Below are positions 20,122-31,940 of a stretch of 64,000 nt of DNA, one piece after another. The notes beneath the pieces were generated by a model that was not told the origin of the DNA, made no database searches, and worked only from the letters and a program-made list of their open reading frames with translations. A program made the translations under genes and the position numbers. The stretch is from Anolis sagrei (taxonomy: Eukaryota; Chordata; Lepidosauria; Squamata; Anolidae), in NCBI RefSeq assembly GCF_037176765.1, contig NC_090024.1, forward strand, positions 196,288,278 to 196,352,277, read 5' to 3'. How positions within the stretch are numbered: position 1 is the first letter of the stretch; each line of letters opens with the position of its first letter.

Positions 20122-22007
20122 CTCTCCCACTTTTGCCAATCCGTTGATTTGTTTGCAATCTGGACTGCCTCCATTCCAGAAAGATGTATGTTTAGCCAAG
20201 GAGTTTTGATCTAAGATAAGAAGGCTGTTTCTCAATACTTGGAACAAGTATTCTGCAGCTATCACAAAACTCAAAGTACTGTATGTTTGAAATTAGGGTG
20301 GGGTTTGAATTTCACAGCTTAGAAGCTATTTTTGAAAAGCGCTCAGTTACAGGTGTAGCTCCAAAGCCCCAAAAGGAAATTATATTTAAAAATTAAAAAT
20401 ACTGTATATTACTTTCCCACTGAGTACATTGAAGAACAGAACCAGAGCAATGTAGTAGTTTAAGTGTTGGACAGGAACTCCAGGATACCAACCAGGGTTC
20501 AAATCATCATCTGACCATGGAAACCCATTGGATGCTCCTGGGCAGATCACACTCTCTCAGCTTCAACGGAAGGCAATGGCAAACCTCTTCAGATGAAATC
20601 TTGCCAAGAAAAAACCATTATAGGGAGACAAACAAAAGAATACCGGCTTCATGGTGAGGAGCAGGAAAAGGTCCTTTTACCTGGAACCTAGCACATCAAA
20701 AGTTTCTCAAACTTTGGTCCTTCAACTGGTTTTGGACTTCAGCTCCCAGAACCCCTGAGTACTGGGCCAAGCAGACCAAGGTTTCTGGGAGCTGAAGTTC
20801 AAATCATCCAGAGCATAAGAGTTGGAGAACAACTACTCTAAATTTATAAAACGAAGAGCCAAACATTCTTTGTGCTGCTGCCTTGGTGTAGAAGGAACAA
20901 ACGCACGGGCCTTTAAAGCATGCTCTGTTTTGGGAGCAGGGTGTATTTCCACATCATCTGTTGGACTGTGAAACCCAGTTTAGTTATAAGCTGATCTTAA
21001 AGACAGCAGTGAAATCAGAAAAGGGAGAGATAAGCCCATTTCTTTATTCCTTGTCAGGTCACCTATAGCTTAATCAAGAAAACATTTCTCTCTCTCACAC
21101 ACACACACCTTTATATAAAAGACATGCAAATAACATTGAGTCACTGATTAACATATGATATTATGCTACAGAATTTTGCCAGTCACTTCCCCAAAGCTAT
21201 ATTCCTCTCTTTTTCTATCTCTTGTAAATTGAGCTTGCATTCTCTGCTATGTGGTACCAATTTAGTGGATGCAAATGGCATGTCTGCTAGAAGAAAGGAG
21301 AACACTCACAACTGAGCTGTTTACCAATGCGGTTTACCAAGCAAGGCTAAATATGTTTTCCTAGAGTTCCACTTTTATTATGACATATAAAATAGATGAC
21401 ATCAAAATAGGAACTCTGACTCTGAACTTCACTCCACCAACTAATAATTTGTGGCAATCTTAAATTTATTTGGAGTTTAAGTTTTATGGCAAGTTTTACA
21501 AAGTAGGATCATGAGTACATACAGTATACGCTTAGAGCGCCTCACCCATACATACACACAGGTTAGGGTAAAGTTTAGAAATTCTACATTGCATACTGTC
21601 ATTTTGTGATTACAACCTTTCTTCTCTGACAATCCTCCCCAGTTCATGGGTGGAGTTATTTATACAGTCTGACATTAGCAAAATTTAGATAGCTGTTGTT
21701 TTAAAGACTTATTTCCTGTACTGCATAATATTAAGCATGCTGAGTCACAGGATGAGAATACTGTTTTGTTTCCTCACCCACCCTGCTGTCTGCCACTTTG
21801 GATGAACTATTCATGTTTATAACTTGGAATCTGGCAGGGACTGGAGTAGGAGATGGGGAAAAAACCGCAGAACTTTAGGAACTTACTAGAAATGTGCAAG
21901 GGATATGGCAGAGCTTTCCAAACTGTATGTCACAACACATTAGTGTGTTGGCTGCAGTGTGTAGGTGTGTTGCATGAATGTAAGGAGAAACTTCTGAGCC
22001 TATGTGA
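20122..22007. other. No gene seen; intergenic
   Basis: No coding exon recognised. It contains a degenerate palindromic MITE at about 20695-20835, a (CA)n run near 21098-21110 and otherwise unique-looking AT-rich sequence. Confidence 0.45.
20695..20835. repeat. Palindromic MITE, degenerate
   Basis: Inverted arms 'tttggacttcagctcccag' and 'ctgggagctgaagttcaaa' around a short spacer; same family as 26926-27052 and 43870-44010. Confidence 0.6.

Positions 22008-22043
<36 letters not shown>
22008..22043. repeat. (AAT)n microsatellite
   Basis: About 12 uninterrupted AAT units. Confidence 0.95.
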
Positions 22044-22244
22044 TTGTTGGGGAATCTGAGCTGTTAGGCTCAAAAATAACTCTCAGTCGGGATGATTCCA
22101 CCATAAAATACAGCAGAGTACCATAACCAGCAGAAACTTGTGGTGAAACTGGGATAAGATTCTTTTCTTAAGATGGCAAAGGATTACAGGGTCAGAACTT
22201 TAGGTTCCAAAATATTTATTGAAGTAAAAAAATACATTCTAGAT

Positions 22245-22395
22245 CAGGGGTCCCCAAACGTTTTGAACAGAGGGCCGGGTCACAGTCCCGCAAACTGTTG
22301 GGGGGCGGATTATAATTTGAAAAAAAACATGAATGAATTCCTATGCACTCTGCACATATATTATTTGCAGTGCAAAAAAACCCCCAAAAAATCAA
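22245..22395 (+). mobile_element. hAT-type MITE, 5' fragment
   Basis: Begins CAGGGGTCCCCAAACG, a common hAT terminal inverted repeat, and continues with GAGGGCCGGGTCACAGTCC. The matching right end is absent; the copy runs into the Helitron-like repeat at about 22400. Confidence 0.65.
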
Positions 22396-22399
22396 AAAA

Positions 22400-23288
22400 C
22401 CCACACTTTTATATAAATAAAAATGTAATGTTTGTTTGTGGGATTAACAGAACTCAAAAACCACTGGACGAATTGACACCAATTTTAGACACAAGACAAC
22501 TAACAACCCAATGTATGTCCTTCACTCAAAAAAAAATATGATTTTGTCATTTGGGAGTTGTAGTTGCTGGGATTTATAGTTCACCTACAATCAAAGAGTA
22601 TTCTGAACCCCACCAATGATGGAATTGAACCAAACTTGGCACACATTTCTCCCATGACCAACTGAAAATAGTGGAAGGGTTTGGTGGGCAGTGTCCTTTG
22701 GTTTTGGAGTTGTAGTTCACCTACATTCAGAGATCATTGTGGACACAAACAATGATGGGTCGGGATCAAACTTGGCACAAATACTCAATATGCCCAAATG
22801 TGAACACTGGTGGAGTTTGAGGGAAAATAGAATCTTGACATTTGGGAGTTGTAGTTGCTGGGATTTATAGTTCACCTACAATCAAAGAGCATTCTGAATC
22901 CCATCAACAGTGGAATTGAACCAAACTTGGCACACAGTTCTCCCATGACCAACAGAAAATACTGGAAGGGTTTGGTGGGCAGTGTCCTTTGGTTTTGGAA
23001 TTGTAGTTCACCTGCCTCCATCAATCACTGTGGACTCAATGATAGATCTGGACCAAACTTGGCACTGATATTCCATATGCCCAAATGTGAACACTTGTGG
23101 AGTATGGGGGAAATAGAATCTTGACGTTTGAGAGTTGTAGTTGCTGGGATTTATAGTTCACCTACAATCAAAGAGCATTCTGAACCCCATCAACGGTGGA
23201 ATTGAACCAAACTTGGCACACAGTTCTCCCATGACCAATGGAAAATACTGGAAGGGTTTGGTGGCCAGTGTCCTTTGGTTTTGGAGTT
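22400..23288 (+). mobile_element. Helitron-like element with a minisatellite of about 290 bp
   Basis: The left part (ATAAATAAAAATGTAATG...) resembles a Helitron 5' region. The rest is three copies of a unit of about 290 bp, each with 'gggagttgtagttgctggga' and 'gaaccaaacttggcacaca', at about 22549, 22841 and 23128. No coding potential. Assignment to Helitron rather than hAT is uncertain because the hAT elements at 25328 and 55510 carry the same internal words. Confidence 0.5.
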
Positions 23289-23478
23289 GTAGTTTACCTG
23301 CCTCCTTGGAGACCAGAGCGGCCGGAGCAGAGGGTTCCAGCGATGGTCGGAGCGGCGCCGGGTGGGCATGGCCAGAGAACGCCAGCATTCCCTGGCCATG
23401 CCCACCCGGTGCCGCTCCGGTCTTTGCAGGAACCCTCTGCTCCGGCCGCTCTGGTCTCCAAGGAGGCAGGTAAACTAC
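23289..23478. repeat. GC-rich palindrome 1
   Basis: A 190-bp inverted repeat: GTAGTTTACCTGCCTCC at the left, its inverse GGAGGCAGGTAAACTAC at the right, with the arms 'ggagaccagagcggccgg' inside. The whole would fold into one long stem. It sits at the end of the minisatellite. Confidence 0.8.
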
Positions 23479-23494
23479 AAAAGGCTTTGGAGTT

Positions 23495-23690
23495 GTAGTT
23501 TACCTGCCTCCTTGGAGACCAGAGCGGCCGGAGCAGAGGGTTCCCACGATGGGCGGAGCGGCGCTGGGTGGGCGTTTCCCTGGCGCAAGCGTTTCCCTGG
23601 CCACGCCCACCCGGCGCCGCTGGCCACGCCCACCCAGCGCCGCTCCGGCCTTCGCAGGAACCCTCTGCTCCGGCCGCTCTGGTCTCCTTG
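23495..23690. repeat. GC-rich palindrome 2
   Basis: A second copy of the same inverted repeat, 16 bp after the first, with a longer centre (a repeated 'ccacgcccacccggcgccgc' type word). Its right arm stops short of the terminal GTAAACTAC. Confidence 0.75.
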
Positions 23691-23859
23691 GAGAGAAAGT
23701 TACCTCACAGACATTCCATTGATACATCTTCCTTGAATGAAGGAAAGTACTGTTCCCAAAGTGTCTGCTGTGGGTTTGCAAATTTATCTGAAGGTGCATC
23801 TGTTCTACAGCTCAACACCACTTTAACTGCCATTAGTCAATGCTATGGATTCATGGGAG

Positions 23860-24830
23860 TGTGCTTTTCATCTTAAGAACACACAAGCATCTCGAGCTCT
23901 GAGGATTACCTGGGAAGAAATCCCACTGGAGCATTGCAGCACACCTAAATACCTGGGAGTCACTCTGGACCTTGCTCTGGTCTACAAGAAATACTGCTTG
24001 AATACCAAGCAAAAAGTGGATCCTAGAAGCAATATCATACGAAAGCTGACTGGCACAACCTGGGGATCACAACCAGATATAGTGAAGACATCTGTTCTTG
24101 CACTTTGCTACTCTGCTGCTGAGTACGCATGCCCAGCATGGAACATATCACACTAGTGGATGTGGTTCTTAATGAGACATCCCTCATTATCATGGGATAT
24201 CTATGCCCTACACCACTGGAGAAATTACACTGTTTAGCCGTTATTGCACCACCTGACATCCACTGGGAAGTAGCAACCAATAGTGAAAGGACCAAAGCAG
24301 TGACATTTCTGGCCCATCCTCTGTTTGGGTATCAGCCAACATACCAATGCCTTAAATCAAGAAATAGTTTTCTGTGATCTACAGAGGTGCTCGCAGGAAC
24401 ATCTCAGCAAGCGAGAGTCCAAAATGGCAGCTAAAACCCGAAACCTCAGGCCATGGCTGCTGCTGAATGACAGACTCCCTCCTGGGCACACAGATGACTG
24501 GCCAATTTCGAAGGCACTGAACAGACTGCGCTCTGGTACCACAAGATGCAGAGCTAACCTTAAGAAATGGGGCCACAAAGTGAAGTCCACAACATGCGAG
24601 TGTGGAGAAGAACAAACCACAAGCCATCTATTACAATGCAGTCTGAGCCCTGCCACATGCACAATGGGGGACCTTCATACAGCAACACCAAAGGCCCTCC
24701 AAGTGGCCAGCTACTGGTCAAAGGACATTTAGTATAATGCCAAGTTTCAAAAACCTGTGTTTTTGAAATACATTACAACTGTACTGTCAGTTTGCTTCTG
24801 ATATGATAGATGAATAAACAAAGTGGATTA
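23860..24830 (+). mobile_element. Non-LTR retrotransposon, 3' end
   Basis: Translated pieces read as the C-terminal part of a LINE polymerase: YLGVTLDLALVYKKYCLN, RKLTGTTWGS, ALCYSAAEYACPAWN and later CECGEEQTTSHLLQCSLSP, a Cys/His-rich C-terminal word. At least one frameshift separates these pieces. The tail is GATAGATGAATAAA-like. The same family is at 62248-62734, where the tail is a long (GATA)n. I cannot name the clade with confidence. Confidence 0.7.
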
Positions 24831-24834
24831 AATG

Positions 24835-24912
24835 AATCTACACTGCCATATAATCCAGTTTGATGCAGTTAATCTGCCTTCAGAACTTGGATTATATGGC
24901 AGTGTAGATATA
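24835..24912. repeat. Short hairpin MITE
   Basis: ATCTACACTGCCATATAATCC and its inverse (GGATTATATGGCAGTGTAGAT) bound a 78-bp element. Pieces of this family recur at 36470, 42010, 42960 and 54300. Confidence 0.7.
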
Positions 24913-24936
24913 GGTCTGCGTAGAATCAGCCCCAGC

Positions 24937-25156
24937 TTCTGCCAACCTAGCAGTTCGAAAACATGCAAATGTGAGTAGATCAATAGGTACCACTCTGGTG
25001 GGAAGGTAACAGCACTCCATGCAGTCATGCCGACCACATGACCTTGGAGGCATCTACAGACAACGCCGTCTCTTTGGCTTAGAAATGTAGAAGAGCACCA
25101 ACCCCCAGAGTCAGACACAACTAGACTTAATGTCAGGGGACAACCTTTACCTTAAA
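24937..25156 (+). mobile_element. tRNA-derived SINE with CTTTACCTT tail
   Basis: Words 'gtaccactctggtgggaagg', 'gaccacatgaccttggagg' and 'cttaatgtcaggggacaacc' followed by TTTACCTTAAAGG. This second SINE family recurs at 34428, 34853, 35455, 38411, 38722, 40107, 49650 and 63231. The tRNA-like head is truncated here. Confidence 0.75.
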
Positions 25157-25327
25157 GGAAATGTATGTAGTTTATAAGACTACAGGTTCCAGAACACCTT
25201 GGTAGTGAATGTGGTGTCGAACTGCTATAATTCTGAAGTGTGGGATACAGCCCATGTCTAAAATTAGGACTGTGTGCTCTGCTGTGAGTTTGCAAACTTA
25301 TCTCAGGATGCATCTATTCTAATGGGG

Positions 25328-26070
25328 GAGTATTTCTCAACCTTCTTAATGCCGAGACTCCTTAATACAGTTCCTCATATTGTAGTGACCCTCAAAGCAT
25401 AAAATTATTTTCGTTGCTACTTCATAACTGTTATTTTGCTACTGTTATAAATCGTAATGTAAACATCTGATATGCATGATGTATTTTTATTTGGCACAAA
25501 TTTGGCACAAAAATTTGGCACAAAAATTTGGCACAAATACCCGTTATGCCCAAATTTGAATACTGGTGGGGTTAGGAGGGATTGATTTTGACATTTGGGA
25601 GTTGTAGTTGCTGGGATTTATGGCTCACCTACAATCAAAGAGCACTCTGCACTCCACCAACAATGGAATTGAACCAAAATTGGCTCACAGAACTCCCATG
25701 ACCAACAGAAAATATTGGAAGGGTTTGGCGGGCAATTGACCTTGAGTTTTGGAGTTGTAGTTCATTTACATTCAGAGAGTACTGTGAACTCAAACAATGA
25801 TGGATCTGGACCAAACTTCGCATGAATACTCAGTGTGCCCAAATGGGAACACTGGTGGAGTTTGGGGGAAATAGACCTTGACATTTGGGAGTTGTAGTTG
25901 CTGGGATTTATAGTTCGCCTACAATCAAAGAGTATTCTGAATCCCACCAACGATAGAATTGGGCCAAACTTCCCACACAGAACCCCCATGACCAACAGAA
26001 AATGCTGTGTTTTCTGATAGTCTTTAGTGACCCCCAGGAGTCCCTACTCCCAGGTTGAGAAACACTGCTG
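25328..26070 (+). mobile_element. hAT-type non-autonomous element with internal minisatellite
   Basis: Ends in TTTCTCAACCTT at the left and AGGTTGAGAAACACTG at the right, a terminal inverted repeat. The left part (GTTGCTACTTCATAACTG...) is unique to the family; the interior carries the 'gaccaaacttggcacaaat' minisatellite shared with 22400-23288 and 55510-56393. No transposase. Confidence 0.65.
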
Positions 26071-26074
26071 TAGG

Positions 26075-26240
26075 GCTAATGCAGTTTGACACCACTTTAA
26101 TTGCCATTACTCAATGCTATGGATTCATGGGAGTTGTAGTATTCTAAGCTGACCCTTGAGCCTTATCTGCCGAGGAGTAGAGGCGCCTCACTAAAGACCA
26201 ACTTCCAGGAGTCTTAGCATAGAGCCATGGGCAGATCAAG
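26075..26240. repeat. Palindromic MITE, degenerate
   Basis: TAATGCAGTTTGACACCACTT at the left with 'gggagttgtagta' and the inverse-oriented 'accaacttccaggagtctta' to the right; same family as 6145-6350. Confidence 0.6.
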
Positions 26241-26526
26241 GGGGTGTCAAACGGCATGATCATTTCTGGGTGTCAAGGAAGGGGCTCCAAAGCCCTCCTC
26301 CTCTGAAAGGGAGCGAGAAGCACTCACAGGGGCGGAAAGGAAGGGGGAGCAAGGAGGAAAGGTTGACGCCTGCATACCACAGTCTCGCAAATATCCCTCA
26401 CTCCTCCGTGGGTCGGGCTTTCCCGAAAAACACTCGGGGCGTGGGCTTCCTCCCTTCTTCCCTCCCTTTCCCACCTCTCCCTTCTCTCTCTCCTGGGCTC
26501 ATTCCTCACTTGGGAGGGGGTTCATC
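26240..26526 (+). promoter_or_regulatory. Putative promoter and 5' UTR of the CD46-like gene
   Basis: About 290 bp of GC-richer, purine/pyrimidine-skewed sequence without recognised repeats directly before the start codon, with GGGGCGG (about 26330, Sp1-like) and CTCC-rich stretches. No clear TATA box. Position is the main argument. Confidence 0.4.
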
Positions 26527-26599
26527 ATGTTGGGGTCTTTTCTCTCCCCCAGCAATCCCACGCTCTTGGGGCTTTTTTCACTGCTCTCCGGAATTCAAG
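26527..26599 (+). CDS. Exon 1: signal peptide
   Basis: ATG with A at -3. Reads [20 protein letters not shown] followed by SGIQ, with a hydrophobic core and a likely cleavage site before the D-C that starts SCR1. Ends CAAG|GTAAGC in phase 1, the phase needed by the next exon. Confidence 0.75.
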
Positions 26600-29500
26600 G
26601 TAAGCCATTCTAAGACTTAGAAAGCCCTATGGATTTGGGGGGAGGGAAGCGGCTCTATAAGTCGACTGGCTATGGGTGCATCTTCACTGTAGAAAGAAAG
26701 CAGCTTGGCATCACTCTTTCACTGCCATGGCTCAGTGAGTTGCAGTTTTCCAAGGTCTTTACCCTTCCCTGCCAAAGAGTACAGGTGCCTCCCCAAACTA
26801 CAGCTCTCAGGATGCCATAGTGTTGACCCAGGGCAGTTCCAGTGATGTCCAACTGTGTTCATTCTACAGTGTGGACCCACCCTTGGGGTTTCAGGTCTGC
26901 TTGTGGCTACATCTACACCAGGCCTGGGCAAACTTTGGTCCTCCAGGTGTTTTGGACTTCAGCTCCCACAATTCTTAACAGCTTACCAGCTGTTAGGAAT
27001 TGTGGGAGTTGAAGTCCAAAACACCTGGAGGACCAAAGTTGCCCAAGGCTGCTACAATGTGGAATGAACGCTGTAAAATACCCTTGTCTTTTAAGTTGTC
27101 CCACTGTATCTGCTGAATTCTTAACCAGCACTACATTTCCAACGACTTTGATATCTTCTTACTACAGCTTCCATCTCTGGCCAGCTTCCTCAACCATAGA
27201 TACAAGGACAATGGCATGGGCAAGCCTCACTTTAGGGTTGGGGGAGCCCTCGGTGGCACAATGGGTTAAGCCCTTGTGCCAGCAGGACTGAAGACCAACA
27301 GGTCGCAGGTTCGAATCCGGGGAGAGCTCCCTTTGTCAGCTCCAGCTCCCCATGCAGGGACATGAGAAAAGTCCCCCACAAGTATGGTAAAACATTAAAA
27401 AAACACCCAGGCGTCTTCTGGGCAACGTCCTTGCAGATAGCCAATTCTCTCACACCAGAAACGACTTGCAGTTTCTCAAGTCGCTCCTGACACAGAATAA
27501 AAAACACTTTAGGGTTCAATGAGATAGCTTTACCCTTGACCTCCTGATTAAATATTTCCATGAGACAGAGACACCGAGTGCATCTACACCAGGCATGGGC
27601 AAAGTTTCTAATTTGGGGAACGAATGCTAGAGCTCCCTGCTCAAAGGACTGGCTACCTGGTGATGGATGGATGGAAGGAAGGAAGGAAGGAAGGGAAGAA
27701 GGGAAGAAAGGAAGGGGGAAGGAAGAAAAGCGAGAAGGAAAAAAGGATGAAAAAGAGGAAGGGCAGGATGGAAAAAGAAATAGGGAGAGAGGGAAAGAAG
27801 GAAGGAAAGACGAAAGGGAAGGATGGATGTATGGATGGAAGGAAGGAGAAAGGAAAAAGAGAAGGAAGGAAGAGATGAAGAGAAGGATGGAAGGAAGGGA
27901 ATGATAGAGGAAAAAGAGAAAGAAAGAAAGAAAGAAAGAAAGACAAAAGGGAAGGATGGAGAAAGAGGGAGAGAGGGAAGGAGAGAGGAAAAAGGAAAGG
28001 AAGGAAAGACAAAAGTGAAGGAAGGATGAAAGTGTGGAAAAGAAGGAAGGAAGGAAGGAAGGAAGGAGGGAAGGAGGAAGGAAAAAGAGAAGGAAGGAAG
28101 AAAGGGATGAACAGAAAGATGGAAGGAAGAAAGGGAAGGATAAAGGGCTAATGCAGAGAGAGAATGAAAGACAAAAGGGAAGGAAAGAAGGAAGGAAAAA
28201 GAGGGAGAGAGGGAAGGATGGAAGGAAGAGATTTAAGATTGCCTGCACATTGCACCTACCCTAAATCATGTCCAGCACTTTTAATTTTTATTCATTACAT
28301 TTGGCCCGGCCCTAGTTTTAACTGTGTCATGATGTTATTGTTTAATGTTTTATTGTTTATTGCTTAATGTTTATTGGTTTGCTTGAGTTTTATTGTGTAT
28401 TTGTTATGCTGTTGTTTTATTGAGGGCCTTGGCCTATGTAAGCCGCACCGAGTCCTTCGGGAGATGTTAGTGGGGTACAAATAAAGTTAATAATAATAAT
28501 AATAATAATAATGGTGTGAGAGAGGAGAATCTGAGAAAAGAGCCCAAGGGGCCGCATCCGGCCCCCAAGCCTAGATTTGCCCATACCTGATCAACACTGT
28601 AGACGTAATGCAGTTTGGCATCACTTTAACTGCCATGGCTCACTGCTATGGAATCGTTGGAGTTGTAGTTTTACAAGGCACCAGCCCTCTTTAGAAAGTG
28701 AAAGACTTTGCTCTTAAAATACAACTCCCCAGATTCCATTGCATTGAGCCATGGCAGTTAAAATGGGGTCAAACTGTATTAATTGTCCAATCTAGATGCA
28801 CCTTAAGACCAAAGTTCAATGTAAATCCAGCCTACCTATTAAACTGATATTTTTTTCATTGTAGGGGATTGCGGACCTCCACCAAAACTGAGCAATGCTA
28901 TCCCTCTGAACAATGCTGAAAGATTCCTCCCTATGGAATCAGTAACCTACAGATGTCTGGATGATTTCTATAATGTTTATGGGAAACTAGATGTTGCAAC
29001 ATGCCTCTCTGATTCAACTTGGACTTCCATCGAAGAGTTTTGTGAACGTACGTTATAATTTTTTCATTTACTTTCCCCCCTAAATTACGTACCATAAAAA
29101 ACATATACTGACTTCTTATATATGATTCAGGCAGACATATATAATGAATTAATGTTGCTTAAAAAAAAATAGCTATGGTATTTTGTTTATATATTGGTAG
29201 GCTTCTCTGACATTATTTTTTGAATAGATTCCCAGAATAGTTAACAACAAAAGAAATAAAACAAAAGCAATTGATATCAGGGTGATTGCTTGGCATTTTT
29301 CAGTATTTCTAGCAATCTGAAGTCCAGCAGTGACAGAAAAGGTCTACCATGTGATGCTATTAATGTATTCCTTGAGTATTTTAAAAAAATGTATATCGTA
29401 TTATTTGGGTGAAAAGTTTCCAATAATGGCCTACACAATGATAAAAGCAACTGGGAGTTGAAGGCCAAAACATTTGGGGGCCCACAGGTTGAGAACCACT

Positions 29501-31899
29501 GCAGTCGAGTAATATATAATCCTAATATTGTGCTATGCTAAGGATATAATATATTGTATATACATATAACTTGTAAGCCGTTCTGAGTCCCCTTCAGGGT
29601 GAGAGAGGGTGCAGTATAAATATAGTAAATAAAATAAATAAACAAATAACAGCCATCAGCAGTGGCTTTTTTTGTCTTGATAAAGACACAAAGCAGCTTA
29701 CCACCTTGAAAACAATACAATTTTAAACCTACAAAACTGAAATTAAACATATAGATGTTTAGAATAGCATTAAACAAGCAAAAACCGTTTTAAACAATTG
29801 AAACACCTTATGGGAACCCTTGATTCGTTCTGAAAAACTTTCTGCTTTAAAGCCTGCCTGAATAAAAAGGGCATTTGGTCTTGTTCCAACAACTGTACTG
29901 GAATCAGACGTCACTAGTTTTATCAGGTGAAGCCTAGTTGGAAACTGCCTGCTTATCTTTGCTGCTGTCCCTGCAGATGAGACCCAAGGGAAGGAGAGCA
30001 TTGCATCATCCCCAGATGATATGGTCCTGATATCTTTCTTCACAGAGCGGTTTGCTCCAATGACTCTGCATGGGATGGTCCATCCACCCATCACTTTACT
30101 TACATCCTTCCTGGGACTCAAGGCAGCTCACAAAAGACAGGGAATTACAATGAAAGAACACTGTTAAAGTGTACAGAAGTCCAGATTAAAACAGTATTTT
30201 AACAACAGAATAAAATGTATTTGATTTTTCTTTTATAACCAAAATCTCTCTAGAAATCTCTAAAATAACTAGAGGATGTTGGCTGTAGAGTCAGACTTGA
30301 AAACCTACCACCTCATCACACAAGGAGCTTTTGGCCCTTACAACACTACAGTGACAGTTCTTGATGGATCCCATTAGATGACGCAGGCCAAGGCCCCGTC
30401 CCATCTTTGCGTGAGGATGTGTTGCATTCCAGCTTCCTCACCACCATAGCAAGAGAATTGACTTTTGGGTAACCCTGATGGAACTACCCATGGTTTTTGG
30501 ACTTTCCCCCCATCTGATGAGGAAATGGCAACGCGGCAATGCTGTCCGTTGGGGGAAGGGACAGGGTGCCAACACACCTTGCCCCAATACCCCCATGTGA
30601 TGGAGGAAGGAGGGGCTTAAAGTACATTTCGAAGATGAAGGGGAATGGAAAAAGATCTTGGAGTCCTTGTGGACAACAAGGTGAACATGAGCCAACAATG
30701 TGATGTTGCAGCTAAAAAGGTCAATAGGATTTTGGCCTACATAAATAGGAGTATAGTGTCTACATCCAGGGAAGTCATGCTACCCCTCTATTCTGCCTTG
30801 GTTAGACCACATCTCAAATACTGTGTCCAATTCTGGGCACCACAATGAAAGAGAGATATTGACAAGCTGGAATGTGTTCAGAGGAGGGCGAATAAAATGA
30901 TCAAGGGTCTGGAGAACAAGCCCTATGAGGAGCAGCTTAAAGAGCTGGGCATGGTTAGCCTGCAGAAGAGAAGGCTGAGAGGAGACATGACAGACATATA
31001 TAAATATTTGAAAGGATGTCAAAACGAAGAGAACGCAGGCTTGTATTCTGCTGCCCTGGAGACTAGGACGCGGAGCAATGGCTTCAAACAATAGGAAAGG
31101 AGATTCCACCTAAACATTAGGAAGAACTTCCTAACTGTGAGAGCTGTTCAGCAGTGGAACTCTCTACCCCGAAGTGTGGTGGAGGCTCCTTCTATGGAGG
31201 CTTTTAAACAGAGGCTGGATGTTAACTGGTGCTCCTTATAGGGAGTGGTCAACTCTCCTGTTCAAGGAACTCCATTGGCTGCCGTTCATTTTCCGGTCCC
31301 AATTCAAGGTGCAGGTGCTTACCTACAAAGCCCTAAATGGTTTGGGACCCACCTAGCTGCGTGACCACATTTCTGTTTACGAACCCACACGACCCCTTTG
31401 ATCATCCGGAGAGGCCTTGCTCACGATCCCACCTGCATCACAAGCACGATTGGTGGGGACGAGGAACAGAGCTTTTTTCGGTGGTAGCCCCTTGACTCTG
31501 GAACTCTCTCCCCATGGACATCAGGCTTGCCCCAGCCTTGGCAGTTTTTAGGAGGAGTTTGAAAACGTGGTTGTTCCAGTGTGCCTTCCCAGAATAAGGA
31601 AACTCCAGGCAATGCACTTTACTAGAGATCCAGGATGCCTGCACGCTCCATCCCCCTCTAATTACCTATTCTTCTTGCCTTGTCATGCCCAGCACTTTTT
31701 AAATTTTTTAACTACTACATTTGGTCCTGCCACAGATTTTAATGCGTCGTGATGTTTTGTTAATGTTTATTGCTTTGTTTTATGAGTTCATTTATTTTGC
31801 TTTGTTGTTGTTGTTGTTGTTTTGTTGATGTATTTGGGCTCGGCCTCTTGTAAGTCGCATCGAGTCCTTCGGGAGATGGTAACGGGGTATAAATAAAGG

Positions 31900-31940
<41 letters not shown>

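Noticed and set aside
27232-28248. Minus-strand open frame of 338 codons rich in Ser, Phe, Leu and Pro
   Set aside because: It is the complement of the GGAA tract; low-complexity composition leaves no stops. No domain or splice context.
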